Source: Pseudarthrobacter sp. BIM B-2242
Lineage (GTDB): Bacteria > Actinomycetota > Actinomycetes > Actinomycetales > Micrococcaceae
Reading direction: 5' to 3'
DNA length: 64,000 nt
Assembly (NCBI RefSeq): GCF_014764445.1
Contig: NZ_CP061721.1
Location: 3,348,001 to 3,412,000, forward strand
The position numbers and the translations under genes are program-made. Below the pieces are notes generated by a model. It had not been told where the DNA came from and did no database searches. It saw nothing but the letters and a program-made list of their open reading frames with translations. Positions within the stretch are counted from its first letter, which is position 1, and every line of letters begins with the position of its first letter. Positions 31,658 to 40,439 of this stretch are shown here, piece after piece.

Positions 31658-32773
31658 TCAGAGCCCTGAATACGAGTGCAGGCCGTTAAAGAACTGGTTC
31701 ACGATGGTGAAGTTGAAGACGACACAAAGGTAGCCAACAATCGACAGCCATGCTGCGCGGGTTCCGGTCCAGCCGCGTGTGGCACGGGCATGGAGGTAGC
31801 CGGCGTAGACCACCCAGATCACAAACGTCCAGACTTCCTTGGTGTCCCAGCCCCAGAACCGGCCCCAGGCCTTTTCGGCCCAGATGGCCCCGAACATCAG
31901 GGTGAACGTCCAGCCGATGAAGGCGATGGCGTTGATCCGGTAGGACAGGTTTTCGAGGCTCAGGGCTGAGGGCACCAGGCGCATAAAGCCAAGCTTGTCT
32001 GCGCCGCCGGCCGCGATGGTCTTTTGCCGGTGGGACTGGACCAGCTGCAGGGCGGACATGGCGAACGTGAGCGTAAACAGGGCCGAGGAGAGCACGGCGA
32101 TGGAGACGTGGATGATCAGCCAGTAGCTTTGCAGCGCCGGGACCAGGTGGCCCACGGGCGTCCAGTAGGCCACCGACGCGGCGACCAGCATAACGATCGC
32201 CAACCCGACGACAAATGTCCCCAGGAACCTCAGGTCGCGACGGATCAGCACCAGCAGGAAGACGGCCACCGCCACGAACGCGCCTGTGGTGAGGAACTCG
32301 TACATGTTGCCCCACGGCACGCGGCCGGCGCCGAGGGCGCGCGTGACCACTCCGCCGCCGTGGATCAGGGCACCCAGGACGGTGAGGGCGACGGCTACCC
32401 GTGCAGGGACGCGGCGTTCAGCCGCGTAGCGCATGTCGGCGTCGGCCGTCAGCCCCGCTCCCGAGGCAGTTCCGGCTTTCGCCGCGGACGACGACGGGCG
32501 CTCGGCCCGTCCGGCCGGTCCGGCCAGGTGCGAATCCACGCGGTCCGCTGCCGCGGCTGATGCGCCGACTCCCGCCGCCACCGGAACCTTGGCACCGGCC
32601 GCACCGGCCGTACCGGCAGCCTCGGCGGCCTTCAGGTCAATGGCACGCAGGGCCTTGCTGCTTCTGGCCAGGTCCCAGGCGAAGGCGATGAACGCCACGG
32701 TGTAGGTGCCGGCGGCGAGCAGCATCAGCAGTTCGCTGTATGCGCCCATGGTTTCGTTGATCACGACAGGCAT
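31658..32773 (-). CDS. ccsB: cytochrome c biogenesis protein CcsB (CcsA/ResC)
   Basis: This 371-residue membrane protein has about eight helices and the heme-handling WWD-type region (WGWDTKEVWTFVIW), with His ligands in helices (WLIIHVSIA, YAGYLHARAT, FFNGLHSYSG). With ResB it forms the system II heme export and cytochrome c synthetase complex. A long Ala/Gly-rich cytoplasmic insertion (about 45-125) follows the first helix. Its start overlaps the ResB stop codon by 1 nt (TAATG). Confidence 0.95.
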   Translation of the reverse strand: MPVVINETMGAYSELLMLLAAGTYTVAFIAFAWDLARSSKALRAIDLKAAEAAGTAGAAGAKVPVAAGVGASAAAADRVDSHLAGPAGRAERPSSSAAKAGTASGAGLTADADMRYAAERRVPARVAVALTVLGALIHGGGVVTRALGAGRVPWGNMYEFLTTGAFVAVAVFLLVLIRRDLRFLGTFVVGLAIVMLVAASVAYWTPVGHLVPALQSYWLIIHVSIAVLSSALFTLTFAMSALQLVQSHRQKTIAAGGADKLGFMRLVPSALSLENLSYRINAIAFIGWTFTLMFGAIWAEKAWGRFWGWDTKEVWTFVIWVVYAGYLHARATRGWTGTRAAWLSIVGYLCVVFNFTIVNQFFNGLHSYSGL

Positions 32774-34497
32774 TACTGGTCCTTTGTGGGTCCGGCGGAG
32801 CCGGTGGGGGTGGTGACGGAGTCTGCGCCATTATCGCCCTGGCGGCTGGGAGTTTGCTGGGTGGAACCGGAATCGTCAAGGTCCCATTCCTCGGCGAGAA
32901 GCTTCCGGATAGCCTGCGCTTCCCCGGCCAGGCGGTGGTCCTCGCCACGGGCAAGGAGGCCATATTCCACCATTGTCCGGCCGTCGTCGTGGGTTCCGGT
33001 GCGGATCCAGACGCGGCGGCGGTTGACGTAGAGCGAAACGATGAGCCCGGCCACCGCAAGCAGGGCGAAAATGAGGGCGTAGAGCTGGCCGGGGTTGTGG
33101 TGGATGTCCACACCCACGTACCGCTTCACGCTGTCAAAGCTGATGCTGCCCTTGCCGTCGGGCAGGGTGTAGGTGCTGCCCGGGGCCAGGGTGATGCCGC
33201 CGGCCTCCAGGTTGCGGTTGTTCAACGGTGTCAGGTCCGCCACGTCAAGTTCAAAGACGTTCTGCGGTGACCCGTTGTCCAGGCCGAGGTCCCCGAAGTA
33301 GGAGTTCAGGGTCAGCTGCGGGTTGAAGAGGTCCGGATCGCCGCTGAAGGAAATGCCCTCGTCGGTGATAAACGCGGTGGGGAGGAAGAAGCCCACAAAA
33401 CCCAGCTGGTCCGGCTTGGCATCGGGGACCTTGATGACCACCGACGAGTAGTAGTTCTCGCCTTGCAGCTTCGCCACCACGGGGCCCTGCATCGCCACGT
33501 TGCCGGCGCCGTCGCGGATGGTCACCACGGGCGCGTAGCCATTGCCCGTGAGGTAGATGCTGGTGCCGCCCAGGGTCACCGGTTCGTTGACCTTGAGGAC
33601 CTCCTGCTTCGCGGGCGCGTCCGGGGTTTCCCGGGTGGTGACTTCGGCGTTGAAATCGATGGGCTGGCCGAACTTGCCCGGGGACTCGCGGTCGAACACA
33701 ACGTCGAACTTGTCCAGCTGGATGGAGTACGGCTGCAGCTGGCTGGACTGGAAGTTGGTGCCGGGGGTGAACTGGTCATAGCCCACCAGGGTGTTGACGA
33801 ACGTATCGCCCTCCACCAGGATGCGCTGGCCGCTGTAGCCGAACAGGCCGCCGATGGCCACGGACACCAGCACGCCGATCAGCGAGGTGTGGAACACCAG
33901 GTTCCCTACCTCCTTGGCGAAGCCGCGCTCGGCCCCCAAAGACGGCCGCGCGCCGTCGTCGTCCCTCACCTCAACGCGGTAACCGCGCTTCCGGAGCAGC
34001 CCGGCGGCGCTGTTAATAGCGTCCGACGCCGGGAAGTTGGCGCTGGCGGGAACCACCAGGGTGCCGTACTCGGGGAGGCGGGAGAGCCGCTTGGGGGTCC
34101 GCGGCGGCTGGGAGCGCATGGCCTTGTAGTGCGCAATGGCGCGCGGAACCACGCAGCCGATCAGGGAGATAAAGAGCAGGATGTAGATGGCCGAGAACCA
34201 GGCCGAGGAGCAGACGTCGAAGAGCTGGAGGGTGTCCAGCAGTTCACCGTATTCCGCGTTGTCCTTGATGTACTGCGTGACGACGAAGGGGTTGGCCGGG
34301 CGCTGCGGGAACAGCGAACCCGGCACCGCGGCAACAGCCAGCAGGAGCAGGAGGAACAGCGCCGTGCGCATGCTGGTTAGCTGCGTCCAGGCCCACCGCA
34401 GCATCCCGAGCGGCCCCAGGACGGGCAGGGCCGCGTCTGCCTTGGCAGCAGCAACCGGGGCCGGGGACTTCTTGTTTGCTTTCACTCGCTCGCTCAT
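32773..34497 (-). CDS. resB: cytochrome c biogenesis protein ResB
   Basis: The 574-residue protein has three N-terminal helices, a large extracytoplasmic domain (about 230-480) and one C-terminal helix (LYALIFALLAVAGLIVSLYV), the normal ResB plan. It is the partner of CcsB in system II. ATG 34497 is chosen because it overlaps the ccdA stop codon (ATGA); the frame to 34803 is ccdA shadow. The N-terminal Lys/Ala-rich segment and the acidic C-terminal tail (about 540-574) are variable. Confidence 0.94.
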   Translation of the reverse strand: MSERVKANKKSPAPVAAAKADAALPVLGPLGMLRWAWTQLTSMRTALFLLLLLAVAAVPGSLFPQRPANPFVVTQYIKDNAEYGELLDTLQLFDVCSSAWFSAIYILLFISLIGCVVPRAIAHYKAMRSQPPRTPKRLSRLPEYGTLVVPASANFPASDAINSAAGLLRKRGYRVEVRDDDGARPSLGAERGFAKEVGNLVFHTSLIGVLVSVAIGGLFGYSGQRILVEGDTFVNTLVGYDQFTPGTNFQSSQLQPYSIQLDKFDVVFDRESPGKFGQPIDFNAEVTTRETPDAPAKQEVLKVNEPVTLGGTSIYLTGNGYAPVVTIRDGAGNVAMQGPVVAKLQGENYYSSVVIKVPDAKPDQLGFVGFFLPTAFITDEGISFSGDPDLFNPQLTLNSYFGDLGLDNGSPQNVFELDVADLTPLNNRNLEAGGITLAPGSTYTLPDGKGSISFDSVKRYVGVDIHHNPGQLYALIFALLAVAGLIVSLYVNRRRVWIRTGTHDDGRTMVEYGLLARGEDHRLAGEAQAIRKLLAEEWDLDDSGSTQQTPSRQGDNGADSVTTPTGSAGPTKDQ

Positions 34498-35252
34498 CAG
34501 ATTGGTAACTTCACGTCGGTTTGGAACCAGTACTGCAGTTCGGTGACCCAGGTGCCCCAGACGCCGCTGGCCATCAGCAGGCCCAGCACCACCAGGATGC
34601 CGCCGCCGATCCGCTGGATGGCAAGGCGGTGCTGGCGGAAGAAGGACATCACGCCCATGCCGCGGCGGACGGCCAGGGCAATCAGCAGGAACGGGATGCC
34701 CAGGCCCAGGCTGTACACGAACGCCAGGAGGGCGCCTTTGGCGGCGGAGGACCCGCCGGACAGGCTCAGGAGCTGGACGGCCGAGTAGGTGGGGCCGATG
34801 CACGGCGCCCAGCCAAGGCCGAAGGTGAGCCCCAGCAGCGGCGCTCCCCAGAGACCGGCCGGCGGCTTGGCGTGGATCTTGGCGTCACGCTGCAGCCAGC
34901 CGAATCCGCCCATAAAGACCACGCCCATGATGATCACCAGGATGCCCAGGAGCTGGGTGATCCAGGCGTTCTGGGAACCCGTGATGAGGGTGCCTAACTG
35001 GCCGAAGGCACCGCCCAGCAACACAAAAATGACCGAGAAACCCAGCACAAAAAGCCCGATCCCGGCGAACATCCGCCCGCGCTTCTGCTTCTGTAGGTCC
35101 ACCCCGCTCAGGCCGGTGACGTAGCCCAGGTACCCGGGCACCAGGGGCAGCACGCACGGGGACAGGAAGGACACCAGGCCGGCGAGCAGTGCCACCGGAA
35201 TGGCAAGCAGCAGCGAGCCGTTCAGGATGGTTTCGGCGAAGGGACTGTTCAC
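34497..35252 (-). CDS. ccdA: thiol-disulfide carrier CcdA
   Basis: The 251-residue, six-helix protein carries the paired Cys motifs LSPCVLP and GWAPCIGP and moves electrons from cytoplasmic thioredoxin to the outer side of the membrane. It reduces the ResA-like lipoprotein encoded next to it, which in turn keeps apocytochrome CxxCH thiols reduced. GTG 35252 is the start, 12 nt after the ResA-like stop codon. It overlaps resB by 4 nt. Confidence 0.95.
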   Translation of the reverse strand: MNSPFAETILNGSLLLAIPVALLAGLVSFLSPCVLPLVPGYLGYVTGLSGVDLQKQKRGRMFAGIGLFVLGFSVIFVLLGGAFGQLGTLITGSQNAWITQLLGILVIIMGVVFMGGFGWLQRDAKIHAKPPAGLWGAPLLGLTFGLGWAPCIGPTYSAVQLLSLSGGSSAAKGALLAFVYSLGLGIPFLLIALAVRRGMGVMSFFRQHRLAIQRIGGGILVVLGLLMASGVWGTWVTELQYWFQTDVKLPI

Positions 35253-35264
35253 GGTGGGCGGCCG

Positions 35265-35870
35265 CTACTCTGCCACTGCGGCGGCAATGAGGGCTTTGAG
35301 GGTGCCCTTTTGGATTTCGCCCAGCACGCGGGAGGCTACCCGGCCCTGCTTGTCCAGGACCAGCGTGGTGGGGACCGCCCCCGGCGGGACAATGCCGGAG
35401 ACGGCCAGGAGCACGCCGCCGTTCTTGTCATCGAAACTGGGGTAAGTCAGGTTGAAGGTCTTGTCGAAGGCCTCAGCGGTGGCTTTTTCGTCGCGGAGGT
35501 TAACGCCAAAGAACTGCACGCCCTGGTCCTTGAACTCCTGATGGAGTTCTTCCAGGATGGGCGCCTCCACCCGGCACGGGGCACAGGCGGCGAACCAGAA
35601 GTTCAGGACGGTCACCTTGCCCTGGAAGTTTTCGGGCGTGACTGTGGTGCCGTTAAAGAGGGTGCCGTTGACGGCGACGGCTGACTTGCGGTCAGCGGCG
35701 GTGAATTCCGTCACCGAGCCGTCTCCGGCGATGTAGTTCTTGTTGTCGCCGGCTTTGGCCTGCTTGGCGAGGGCATCCTCCTGGGCGCAGGCGGAGAGCC
35801 CCAGGACGAGGAACGCTGCGCCGCCGGCGGTGAGCAGGGCGCGTCGGGAGGTGGTGGGGTTAAAGGTCAC
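35265..35870 (-). CDS. ResA/TlpA-like thioredoxin lipoprotein
   Basis: This 201-residue precursor has a signal peptide and a lipobox LSAC with Cys28. The thioredoxin fold carries Cys96-Ala-Pro-Cys99 in FWFAACAPCR and the cis-Pro loop GAVPTTLVLD. It is placed outside the membrane and should reduce apocytochrome c thiols with CcdA. GTG 35870 lies 2 nt after the stop codon of the histidine-phosphatase gene, so the whole block 36553-31658 reads as one operon. Confidence 0.92.
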   Translation of the reverse strand: MTFNPTTSRRALLTAGGAAFLVLGLSACAQEDALAKQAKAGDNKNYIAGDGSVTEFTAADRKSAVAVNGTLFNGTTVTPENFQGKVTVLNFWFAACAPCRVEAPILEELHQEFKDQGVQFFGVNLRDEKATAEAFDKTFNLTYPSFDDKNGGVLLAVSGIVPPGAVPTTLVLDKQGRVASRVLGEIQKGTLKALIAAAVAE

Positions 35871-35872
35871 GG

Positions 35873-36553
35873 TCAGGCCCCCGGGGTGGTGGCGGCACCG
35901 GGAAGAAGGGCGGCAGCGGGCTCGCTGTACTCAACGCGCAGGAGGGAGCCGTCGTCGTCGAATACCAGGGAGGTGATTGACGTCAGCGTGCACTCGCGTT
36001 TGCGCGGGTCATGCCACAGAGGGCGGCCCTCGGCGCTCAGGCGCGTGGCCCAGATGGGCAGCTGATGGCTGACCATGATGGCTTCGGGGCCGCTGGTTCC
36101 ATAGTCACCGGCGGCCAGTTCGATGGCCCGCAGCCGGGCATCCTCGACGGCGGTCCGGACGCGGGCAGCCTGCGCCTTGTAGGGCTCGCCCCAGGACGGC
36201 CGCAGCGGGTTGACCAGGTGCGGCCAGTGCTTGGGCTTGCGGAGTTCGGCCTTGGTGACCTTCATGCCCTGGAAATAGTTCTCAGCCTCGATGATGCGCT
36301 CGTCCGTGTGGACCTCGAGGCGCAGCGCCTCGGCAGTGGGGGCGGCGGTTTCCTGGGCCCGGACCAGCGGCGACGCTGCCAGATAAGTGATCCGGGCGCC
36401 ATGGGCGGCGCGCTCGGCGAAGTGCTCGGCGAGGGTCTGCGCCATTTCCCGGCCCAGCTCGGAGAGGTGGAATTCGGGCAGCCTGCCGTACAGAACGCCG
36501 TCGGGATTATGGACCTCGCCGTGGCGGAGCAGATGGACAGTGGCTTGGGGCAT
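35873..36553 (-). CDS. histidine phosphatase (phosphoglycerate-mutase-like)
   Basis: The 226-residue protein has the catalytic RHGE (His11) near the N-terminus, the SPLVRAQETA segment and a second His in MVSHQLPIW, all of the histidine phosphatase family. The substrate is unknown. ATG 36553 is chosen because MPQATVHLLRHGE starts there; the frame to 36652 is upstream sequence. Proteins of this kind often open the actinobacterial cytochrome c maturation operon, as here. Confidence 0.9.
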   Translation of the reverse strand: MPQATVHLLRHGEVHNPDGVLYGRLPEFHLSELGREMAQTLAEHFAERAAHGARITYLAASPLVRAQETAAPTAEALRLEVHTDERIIEAENYFQGMKVTKAELRKPKHWPHLVNPLRPSWGEPYKAQAARVRTAVEDARLRAIELAAGDYGTSGPEAIMVSHQLPIWATRLSAEGRPLWHDPRKRECTLTSITSLVFDDDGSLLRVEYSEPAAALLPGAATTPGA

Positions 36554-36664
36554 GTTTACCAGTTTCTCAAAGATGGCGTGCGATCCGAAATCTTCTACAT
36601 TCCGTAGAACTGAAACTCTGGGAAAAAAGTTCCTGAACACGGAACAAAACATGCAAATGCATGC

Positions 36665-36713
36665 TTATACTCGGTACAGCGGATGGTTGATACTTCAATA
36701 GCTGAAGCGTCAA
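36665..36713 (+). promoter_or_regulatory. yceI promoter with 27-bp operator-like dyad
   Basis: TATACT at 36665-36670 is a likely -10 box. A dyad TTGA-N2-CTTCA-N5-TGAAG-N2-TCAA at 36687-36713 lies just after the expected transcription start, a place suited to repression, for example by a MarR-like protein. Confidence 0.45.
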
Positions 36714-36755
36714 GCTGTCCGGCAGGACCACCCGACAAACATTAAGGAAAACACC

Positions 36756-37304
36756 ATGACTCTTCCCGCAGACGTCACCACCGGCACCTGGACCCTCGAC
36801 AACTCGCACAGCGAAATCGGCTTCACCGTCCGCCATGCCGGCATCAGCAAGGTCCGCGGCCAGTTCAAGGATGCGGCCGCAACCCTGGACCTCGCCGAAA
36901 ACGTGGCCGATTCCAAAATCAGCGCCACCATCCAGACCGCAAGCTTCGACTCCGGCGACGCCAACCGCGACGGGCACGTCCGCGGCGAAGACTTCTTCGA
37001 CGTCGAGAAGTTCCCGGAAATCTCTTTTGTCTCCAACGGCCTCGTGGCCGCAGGCGACGGCTACGAACTGACCGGCGACCTCACCATCAAGGGCATCACC
37101 CGCCAGGTTTCCCTCGAGACCGAGTTCAATGGCGTGGCCGTTGACCCGTTCGGCATGACCCGCGCCGGCGTTTCCGCCGAAACCACCATCAGCCGCAAGG
37201 ACTTCGGCCTGACCTGGAACGCTGTGCTCGACGCCGGCGGCGTCCTGGTCAGCGACAAGGTTGCCATCAACCTTGAACTGGCATTCATCGCTCCCGCTGC
37301 ATAG
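36756..37304 (+). CDS. YceI family protein
   Basis: The 182-residue protein matches YceI lipocalin-like proteins along its length: WTLDNSHSEIGFTVRHAGISKVRG, FDSGDANRDGHVRGEDFFDVEKFPEISF, and GDLTIKGITRQVSLETEFNG. Such proteins form a beta-barrel that binds a polyprenyl or other hydrophobic chain. It has no signal peptide, so it is cytoplasmic here, as usual in actinobacteria. AAGGAAA lies 6 nt before ATG 36756. A dyad-bearing promoter precedes it and a strong terminator follows. Confidence 0.92.
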   Translation: MTLPADVTTGTWTLDNSHSEIGFTVRHAGISKVRGQFKDAAATLDLAENVADSKISATIQTASFDSGDANRDGHVRGEDFFDVEKFPEISFVSNGLVAAGDGYELTGDLTIKGITRQVSLETEFNGVAVDPFGMTRAGVSAETTISRKDFGLTWNAVLDAGGVLVSDKVAINLELAFIAPAA

Positions 37305-37315
37305 TTCTTCCCACG

Positions 37316-37362
37316 CTGAGCCCGGCTGCCGGATCCCCAAGGGGGTCTGCGGCCGGGCTCAG
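37316..37362 (+). terminator. terminator after yceI-like gene
   Basis: A perfect 11-bp stem, CTGAGCCCGGC with GCCGGGCTCAG, surrounds a 25-nt loop. Confidence 0.65.
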
Positions 37363-37370
37363 TACGTTAA

Positions 37371-37438
37371 CCCCAACTAGGTAGCGCTAACTGTCGTTTT
37401 GACGGCTCAAAACGACAGTTAGCGCTACTTAGTTGGGG
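37371..37438. repeat. REP-like intergenic palindrome, copy B
   Basis: Arms of 32 bp (37371-37402 and 37407-37438) with one mismatch surround CGGC. The arm core CTAGGTAGCGCTAACTGTCG is identical to copy A at 16638-16707. Confidence 0.9.
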
Positions 37439-37564
37439 CGCAGTGGGCGCGGGGTGCGGGTCCACTCATTCCTGCGTTGCGCATGCCGACGTGTCCCCCG
37501 GAAGGCCGCCTCCGTTCCCGGCGAGTTTGCCCCGATTCTCCTAGAGAACCGGGAATTCGCCGTC

Positions 37565-37570
37565 TACAGT
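37565..37570 (+). promoter_or_regulatory. -10 element (TACAGT) of leaderless membrane-protein gene
   Basis: TACAGT lies 7 nt before ATG 37578. Confidence 0.45.
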
Positions 37571-37577
37571 GAGAGCC

Positions 37578-38237
37578 ATGAGCAACCCCAGTGACACACC
37601 GCCGCCTCAGCCCGGTGACCAGCCGCCCGTCGGCAACGTTCCGCCCACCGGCTACCAGCCGCCGCAGGGATACCCGGCTCCGCAAACGCACCAGCCGCCA
37701 GGCCAGCCCTATCCCCCACAGGGCCAGAGCTACCAGCAGCCTGGCCAGCCGGGCGCCTTCCAGTTCCAGATGCCAACCGACGGTCCGCGCAACTTCAACG
37801 ATGTGATGCCGAAGGGCGGGCTCTCGGGGATGTTCAGCGTGGCCGGGCTTCCCATGGAACTCAAGGTCTCGTACTGGATCTGGCTCATCGGCGGCATGCT
37901 GGGTGTGCTCGGCACGTTTTTCGGTCTGCTTGCTGCTCTGGCTGTTTTCACAGTGGCCCCCGCCCTGGCGGCCATCGTTCTCGTCCTGGTCCTGGTTGCC
38001 CTCGCCCTTGCCGTGGCTCAGATCGTCCTCGCTTTGAAGATGAAGGAGGGAAAGGAATGGGCCCGCCTGGCACTCACCATCGTTGCGGGCGTCTCATTGA
38101 TCCTGGCGGTCATCGGCGGCAGCTTCGGTGAAGGCATCGGCAATAACTGGTTCGGCTTCCTGATCAGCGCCGCGGCGACCGTACTCATGTGGCTTCCCAA
38201 CTCGCAGGCCTGGTTCAACGCTTCCAAAGGCCGCTGA
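37578..38237 (+). CDS. Pro/Gln-rich N-terminus, four-helix membrane protein
   Basis: The first 65 residues of this 219-residue protein are a Pro/Gln/Gly/Tyr-rich cytoplasmic tail (repeats like GYQPPQGYPAPQ), followed by four hydrophobic helices (about 97-120, 125-155, 165-185, 190-208). I do not recognise a named family; many actinobacterial membrane proteins share this plan. ATG 37578 has TACAGT 7 nt upstream. The next gene encodes a protein of the same plan, suggesting an old duplication. Confidence 0.78.
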   Translation: MSNPSDTPPPQPGDQPPVGNVPPTGYQPPQGYPAPQTHQPPGQPYPPQGQSYQQPGQPGAFQFQMPTDGPRNFNDVMPKGGLSGMFSVAGLPMELKVSYWIWLIGGMLGVLGTFFGLLAALAVFTVAPALAAIVLVLVLVALALAVAQIVLALKMKEGKEWARLALTIVAGVSLILAVIGGSFGEGIGNNWFGFLISAAATVLMWLPNSQAWFNASKGR

Positions 38238-38407
38238 CCAGCCCGTTTCCACCATGATTCCGCTTGGCCGGGAGGGCGCGAATACCTCTCTGGTATGACC
38301 CGTCCCGGCACCGGCAGGGGTACGGTTGGAAGTAAGCCGTACTGGGGGCAGGGCCAGTGGACTGCACCCAGCAGCCGAACTGACTTCCGACCTGCAAAGG
38401 ACCGCTC

Positions 38408-39232
38408 ATGAGCACACCCGTCCCGCCTCCCGTCCCGAACGAACCCGAGCCAGGCAACCAGCCCCAGGCACCCCGCTACGGCGGGAACGGCCCGCAGTCC
38501 GGGCAGCCCGTTCCGCCGGCGCCGCAGTACGGCCAAAACTCCCCGCAGCAGCCGCAGTACGGCCAGAACTCACCACAGCCGCAATTCGGCCAAAACGCAC
38601 CGCAGTACGGCCAAAACTCACCGCAGGCACCACAGCAGCCCTACGGCCAGAATCCACCCCAGTTCGGGCAACCTACGCCGCCGGCCTATGGCCAGCAGCC
38701 GTACGGGCAGTCCCCCTACGCCCAGTACCCTTCTGAGCAGCCGCAGGCCACCGGAGCCAAGGGCGTTCCCCAGCTGGTCAACATTTCGTTCTGGCTCCTG
38801 ATCGCTGCGGCTGCACTCTTTGTCATCACCCTGCTTGTGGGCATCGGCATGCTCGATGACCCGATCATGCGTGACGCGTTCGAAGATGCCATGCGCAGCA
38901 GCGGCGCCACCGGCACGGAGTTCAACTTCGAGGACTTCAGGAGCGTCTTCGCCGGAACGCTGGTGGTCGTGGCAATCCTCGGTGCGGGAATGTACTTGCT
39001 GGTGGCCTTCTTCATCCGCAAGGGTAAGAACTGGGCCAGGATCCTGGGAACCGTATTCGCGGCGCTGTCCATAACCAGCCTTTTCCAGGTGCCGAACCTC
39101 GGGACTTTGGGAACCGTGGCTGGAATCGCAGCGATCGTTCTGCTGTACCTGCCGTCCACCGCTCCGTATTTCCGCAAGCAGCAGCCGTTCGCCAACCCCT
39201 ACAGCTCGCCGGGCAACCCCTACGGCCAGTAG
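38408..39232 (+). CDS. membrane protein with QYGQNSPQ repeats
   Basis: The 274-residue product has about 115 N-terminal residues rich in Gln, Pro, Tyr and Gly with at least five QYGQNSPQ-like units, then four helices (about 122-142, 175-200, 208-225, 230-248) and an N/P-rich tail. The membrane part resembles the preceding protein (RKGKNWARILG here, KEGKEWARLALTI there). Function is unknown. Long aromatic Q/P repeats like these can form condensates or bind SH3-like partners, which is only a thought. CAAAGGACC precedes ATG 38408. Confidence 0.8.
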   Translation: MSTPVPPPVPNEPEPGNQPQAPRYGGNGPQSGQPVPPAPQYGQNSPQQPQYGQNSPQPQFGQNAPQYGQNSPQAPQQPYGQNPPQFGQPTPPAYGQQPYGQSPYAQYPSEQPQATGAKGVPQLVNISFWLLIAAAALFVITLLVGIGMLDDPIMRDAFEDAMRSSGATGTEFNFEDFRSVFAGTLVVVAILGAGMYLLVAFFIRKGKNWARILGTVFAALSITSLFQVPNLGTLGTVAGIAAIVLLYLPSTAPYFRKQQPFANPYSSPGNPYGQ

Positions 39233-39287
39233 GTCCCGGCCAAGCCAGACACGACGGGCGTGGACCCCGCCAGCCGCCGAACAGAAC

Positions 39288-39995
39288 CTAGGCGGTTTGG
39301 TCCGGGGCCTGCGCCCGTTGCGCGTGATACGCCAGGATCTGAAGTTCGGTGGCCATGTCCACCTTGCGCAGGTTGACTCCGGCGGGGACCTGCAGCATGA
39401 CCGGAGCGAAGCTCAGGATGCTGTGGACACCGGCCGCAACGACGCGGTCGCAGATTGCCTGTGCCACGGCGGCCGGCAGCGCCAGGACCACCATATTGGC
39501 GCCCGTCCGCTCGAGTACTGTTTCGAGGTCGGCAACGTCGCTGACGCGCAGCCAGCCCACCTCGTTGCCCACCACCATCTGGTCGGCGTCGAAGATTGCC
39601 ACAACGTCAAAGCCGCGGGACTCGAAACCGCCGTAACGGGCCAGCGCCTTGCCCAGGTTGCCGGCGCCGACGATGGCCACCTTCCAATCATGGGTCAGCC
39701 CGAGGGCCGCGGAGATGTGGCGGCTAAGGTACTGCACTTCATAGCCAACCCCGCGCGTGCCATACGAGCCAACATAGGACAGGTCCTTGCGCAGTGTTGA
39801 AGAACTCACGCCCGACGCTTCCGCCAGGGACTCCGAGGACACGCGCTCCACACTGTCTGCGAGCAGTGTGTTCAGGGCGCGCAGATAGATGGTCAGCCGT
39901 GCCACGGCGGCGGGCGGAATCTGCTTGGCGATTTCCCCGGTCGGGGAAACGCCCGCACCTTCTACGGCATGGGGGGATGAATCCAGTGAACTCAC
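39288..39995 (-). CDS. rex: redox-sensing transcriptional repressor Rex
   Basis: This 235-residue protein has an N-terminal winged helix (IPPAAVARLTIYLRALN, SSTLRKDLSYVGSYGTRGVGY) and a Rossmann NADH-binding domain (VAIVGAGNLGKAL), with the C-terminal domain-swap helix. Rex senses the NADH/NAD ratio and represses respiratory and fermentative genes. GTG 39995 is chosen because GGAGGGG lies 5 nt upstream; GTG 40028 is the longer option. Its presence near the cytochrome c and menaquinone genes fits redox control, but I found no clear TTGTGAAN4TTCACAA box in the window. Confidence 0.93.
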   Translation of the reverse strand: MSSLDSSPHAVEGAGVSPTGEIAKQIPPAAVARLTIYLRALNTLLADSVERVSSESLAEASGVSSSTLRKDLSYVGSYGTRGVGYEVQYLSRHISAALGLTHDWKVAIVGAGNLGKALARYGGFESRGFDVVAIFDADQMVVGNEVGWLRVSDVADLETVLERTGANMVVLALPAAVAQAICDRVVAAGVHSILSFAPVMLQVPAGVNLRKVDMATELQILAYHAQRAQAPDQTA

Positions 39996-40085
39996 TATCC
40001 CCTCCGTTGCCTCGCGTTGTGACTCCACTCTAGAGCCCCGCGGCTGGTGTCAACAAAGCCAGCGACATTTTTGGCAATCGGTTGT

Positions 40086-40340
40086 CTACTGGGCCATGGC
40101 ACGCTGGAGGACACGCTCAAGCCGGGTTTCATCAATTTGCCAAAAGTCACGCTGGATGCCGTCCACCAGCACCACGGGAATTTCCTCCGCGTACCGCTCA
40201 CGCAGTTCCGGTAGTTCATCAACCCGCTGTTCCGTCCACCTGAGTCCCAGCGAGGCGGTAACCCGTTCGACGGCGTCGCGCGCGTCTGCGCACAGGTGAC
40301 AGTCTGCTTTGGTGATGAGGACTACCTCCGGTTTTGCCAT
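40086..40340 (-). CDS. glutaredoxin-like protein (DUF836)
   Basis: This 84-residue protein has the thioredoxin fold with Cys14-His-Leu-Cys17 and the cis-Pro loop EEIPVVLVDG. Such short glutaredoxin-like proteins are common beside rex in actinobacteria. It probably handles thiol exchange in the cytoplasm. The HAD gene is divergent, about 100 nt away. Confidence 0.88.
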   Translation of the reverse strand: MAKPEVVLITKADCHLCADARDAVERVTASLGLRWTEQRVDELPELRERYAEEIPVVLVDGIQRDFWQIDETRLERVLQRAMAQ

Positions 40341-40427
40341 GCTTTAACCGTATCGCCCTTTGGGTGCTGCCAGCGCTGCGGGCAGGGTCGCCGGCGCCTG
40401 CTGAAATGTTCGGCGCCGAGTATTGAC

Positions 40428-40433
40428 TAGACT
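40428..40433 (+). promoter_or_regulatory. -10 element (TAGACT) of leaderless HAD gene
   Basis: TAGACT lies 6 nt before ATG 40440, with no Shine-Dalgarno sequence. Confidence 0.55.
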
Positions 40434-40439
40434 CGTGGA

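Noticed and set aside
39996..40085. Rex self-regulation box before rex
   Set aside because: Only a TTGTGA half-site is present at 40017-40022; no TTGTGAAN4TTCACAA palindrome was found.
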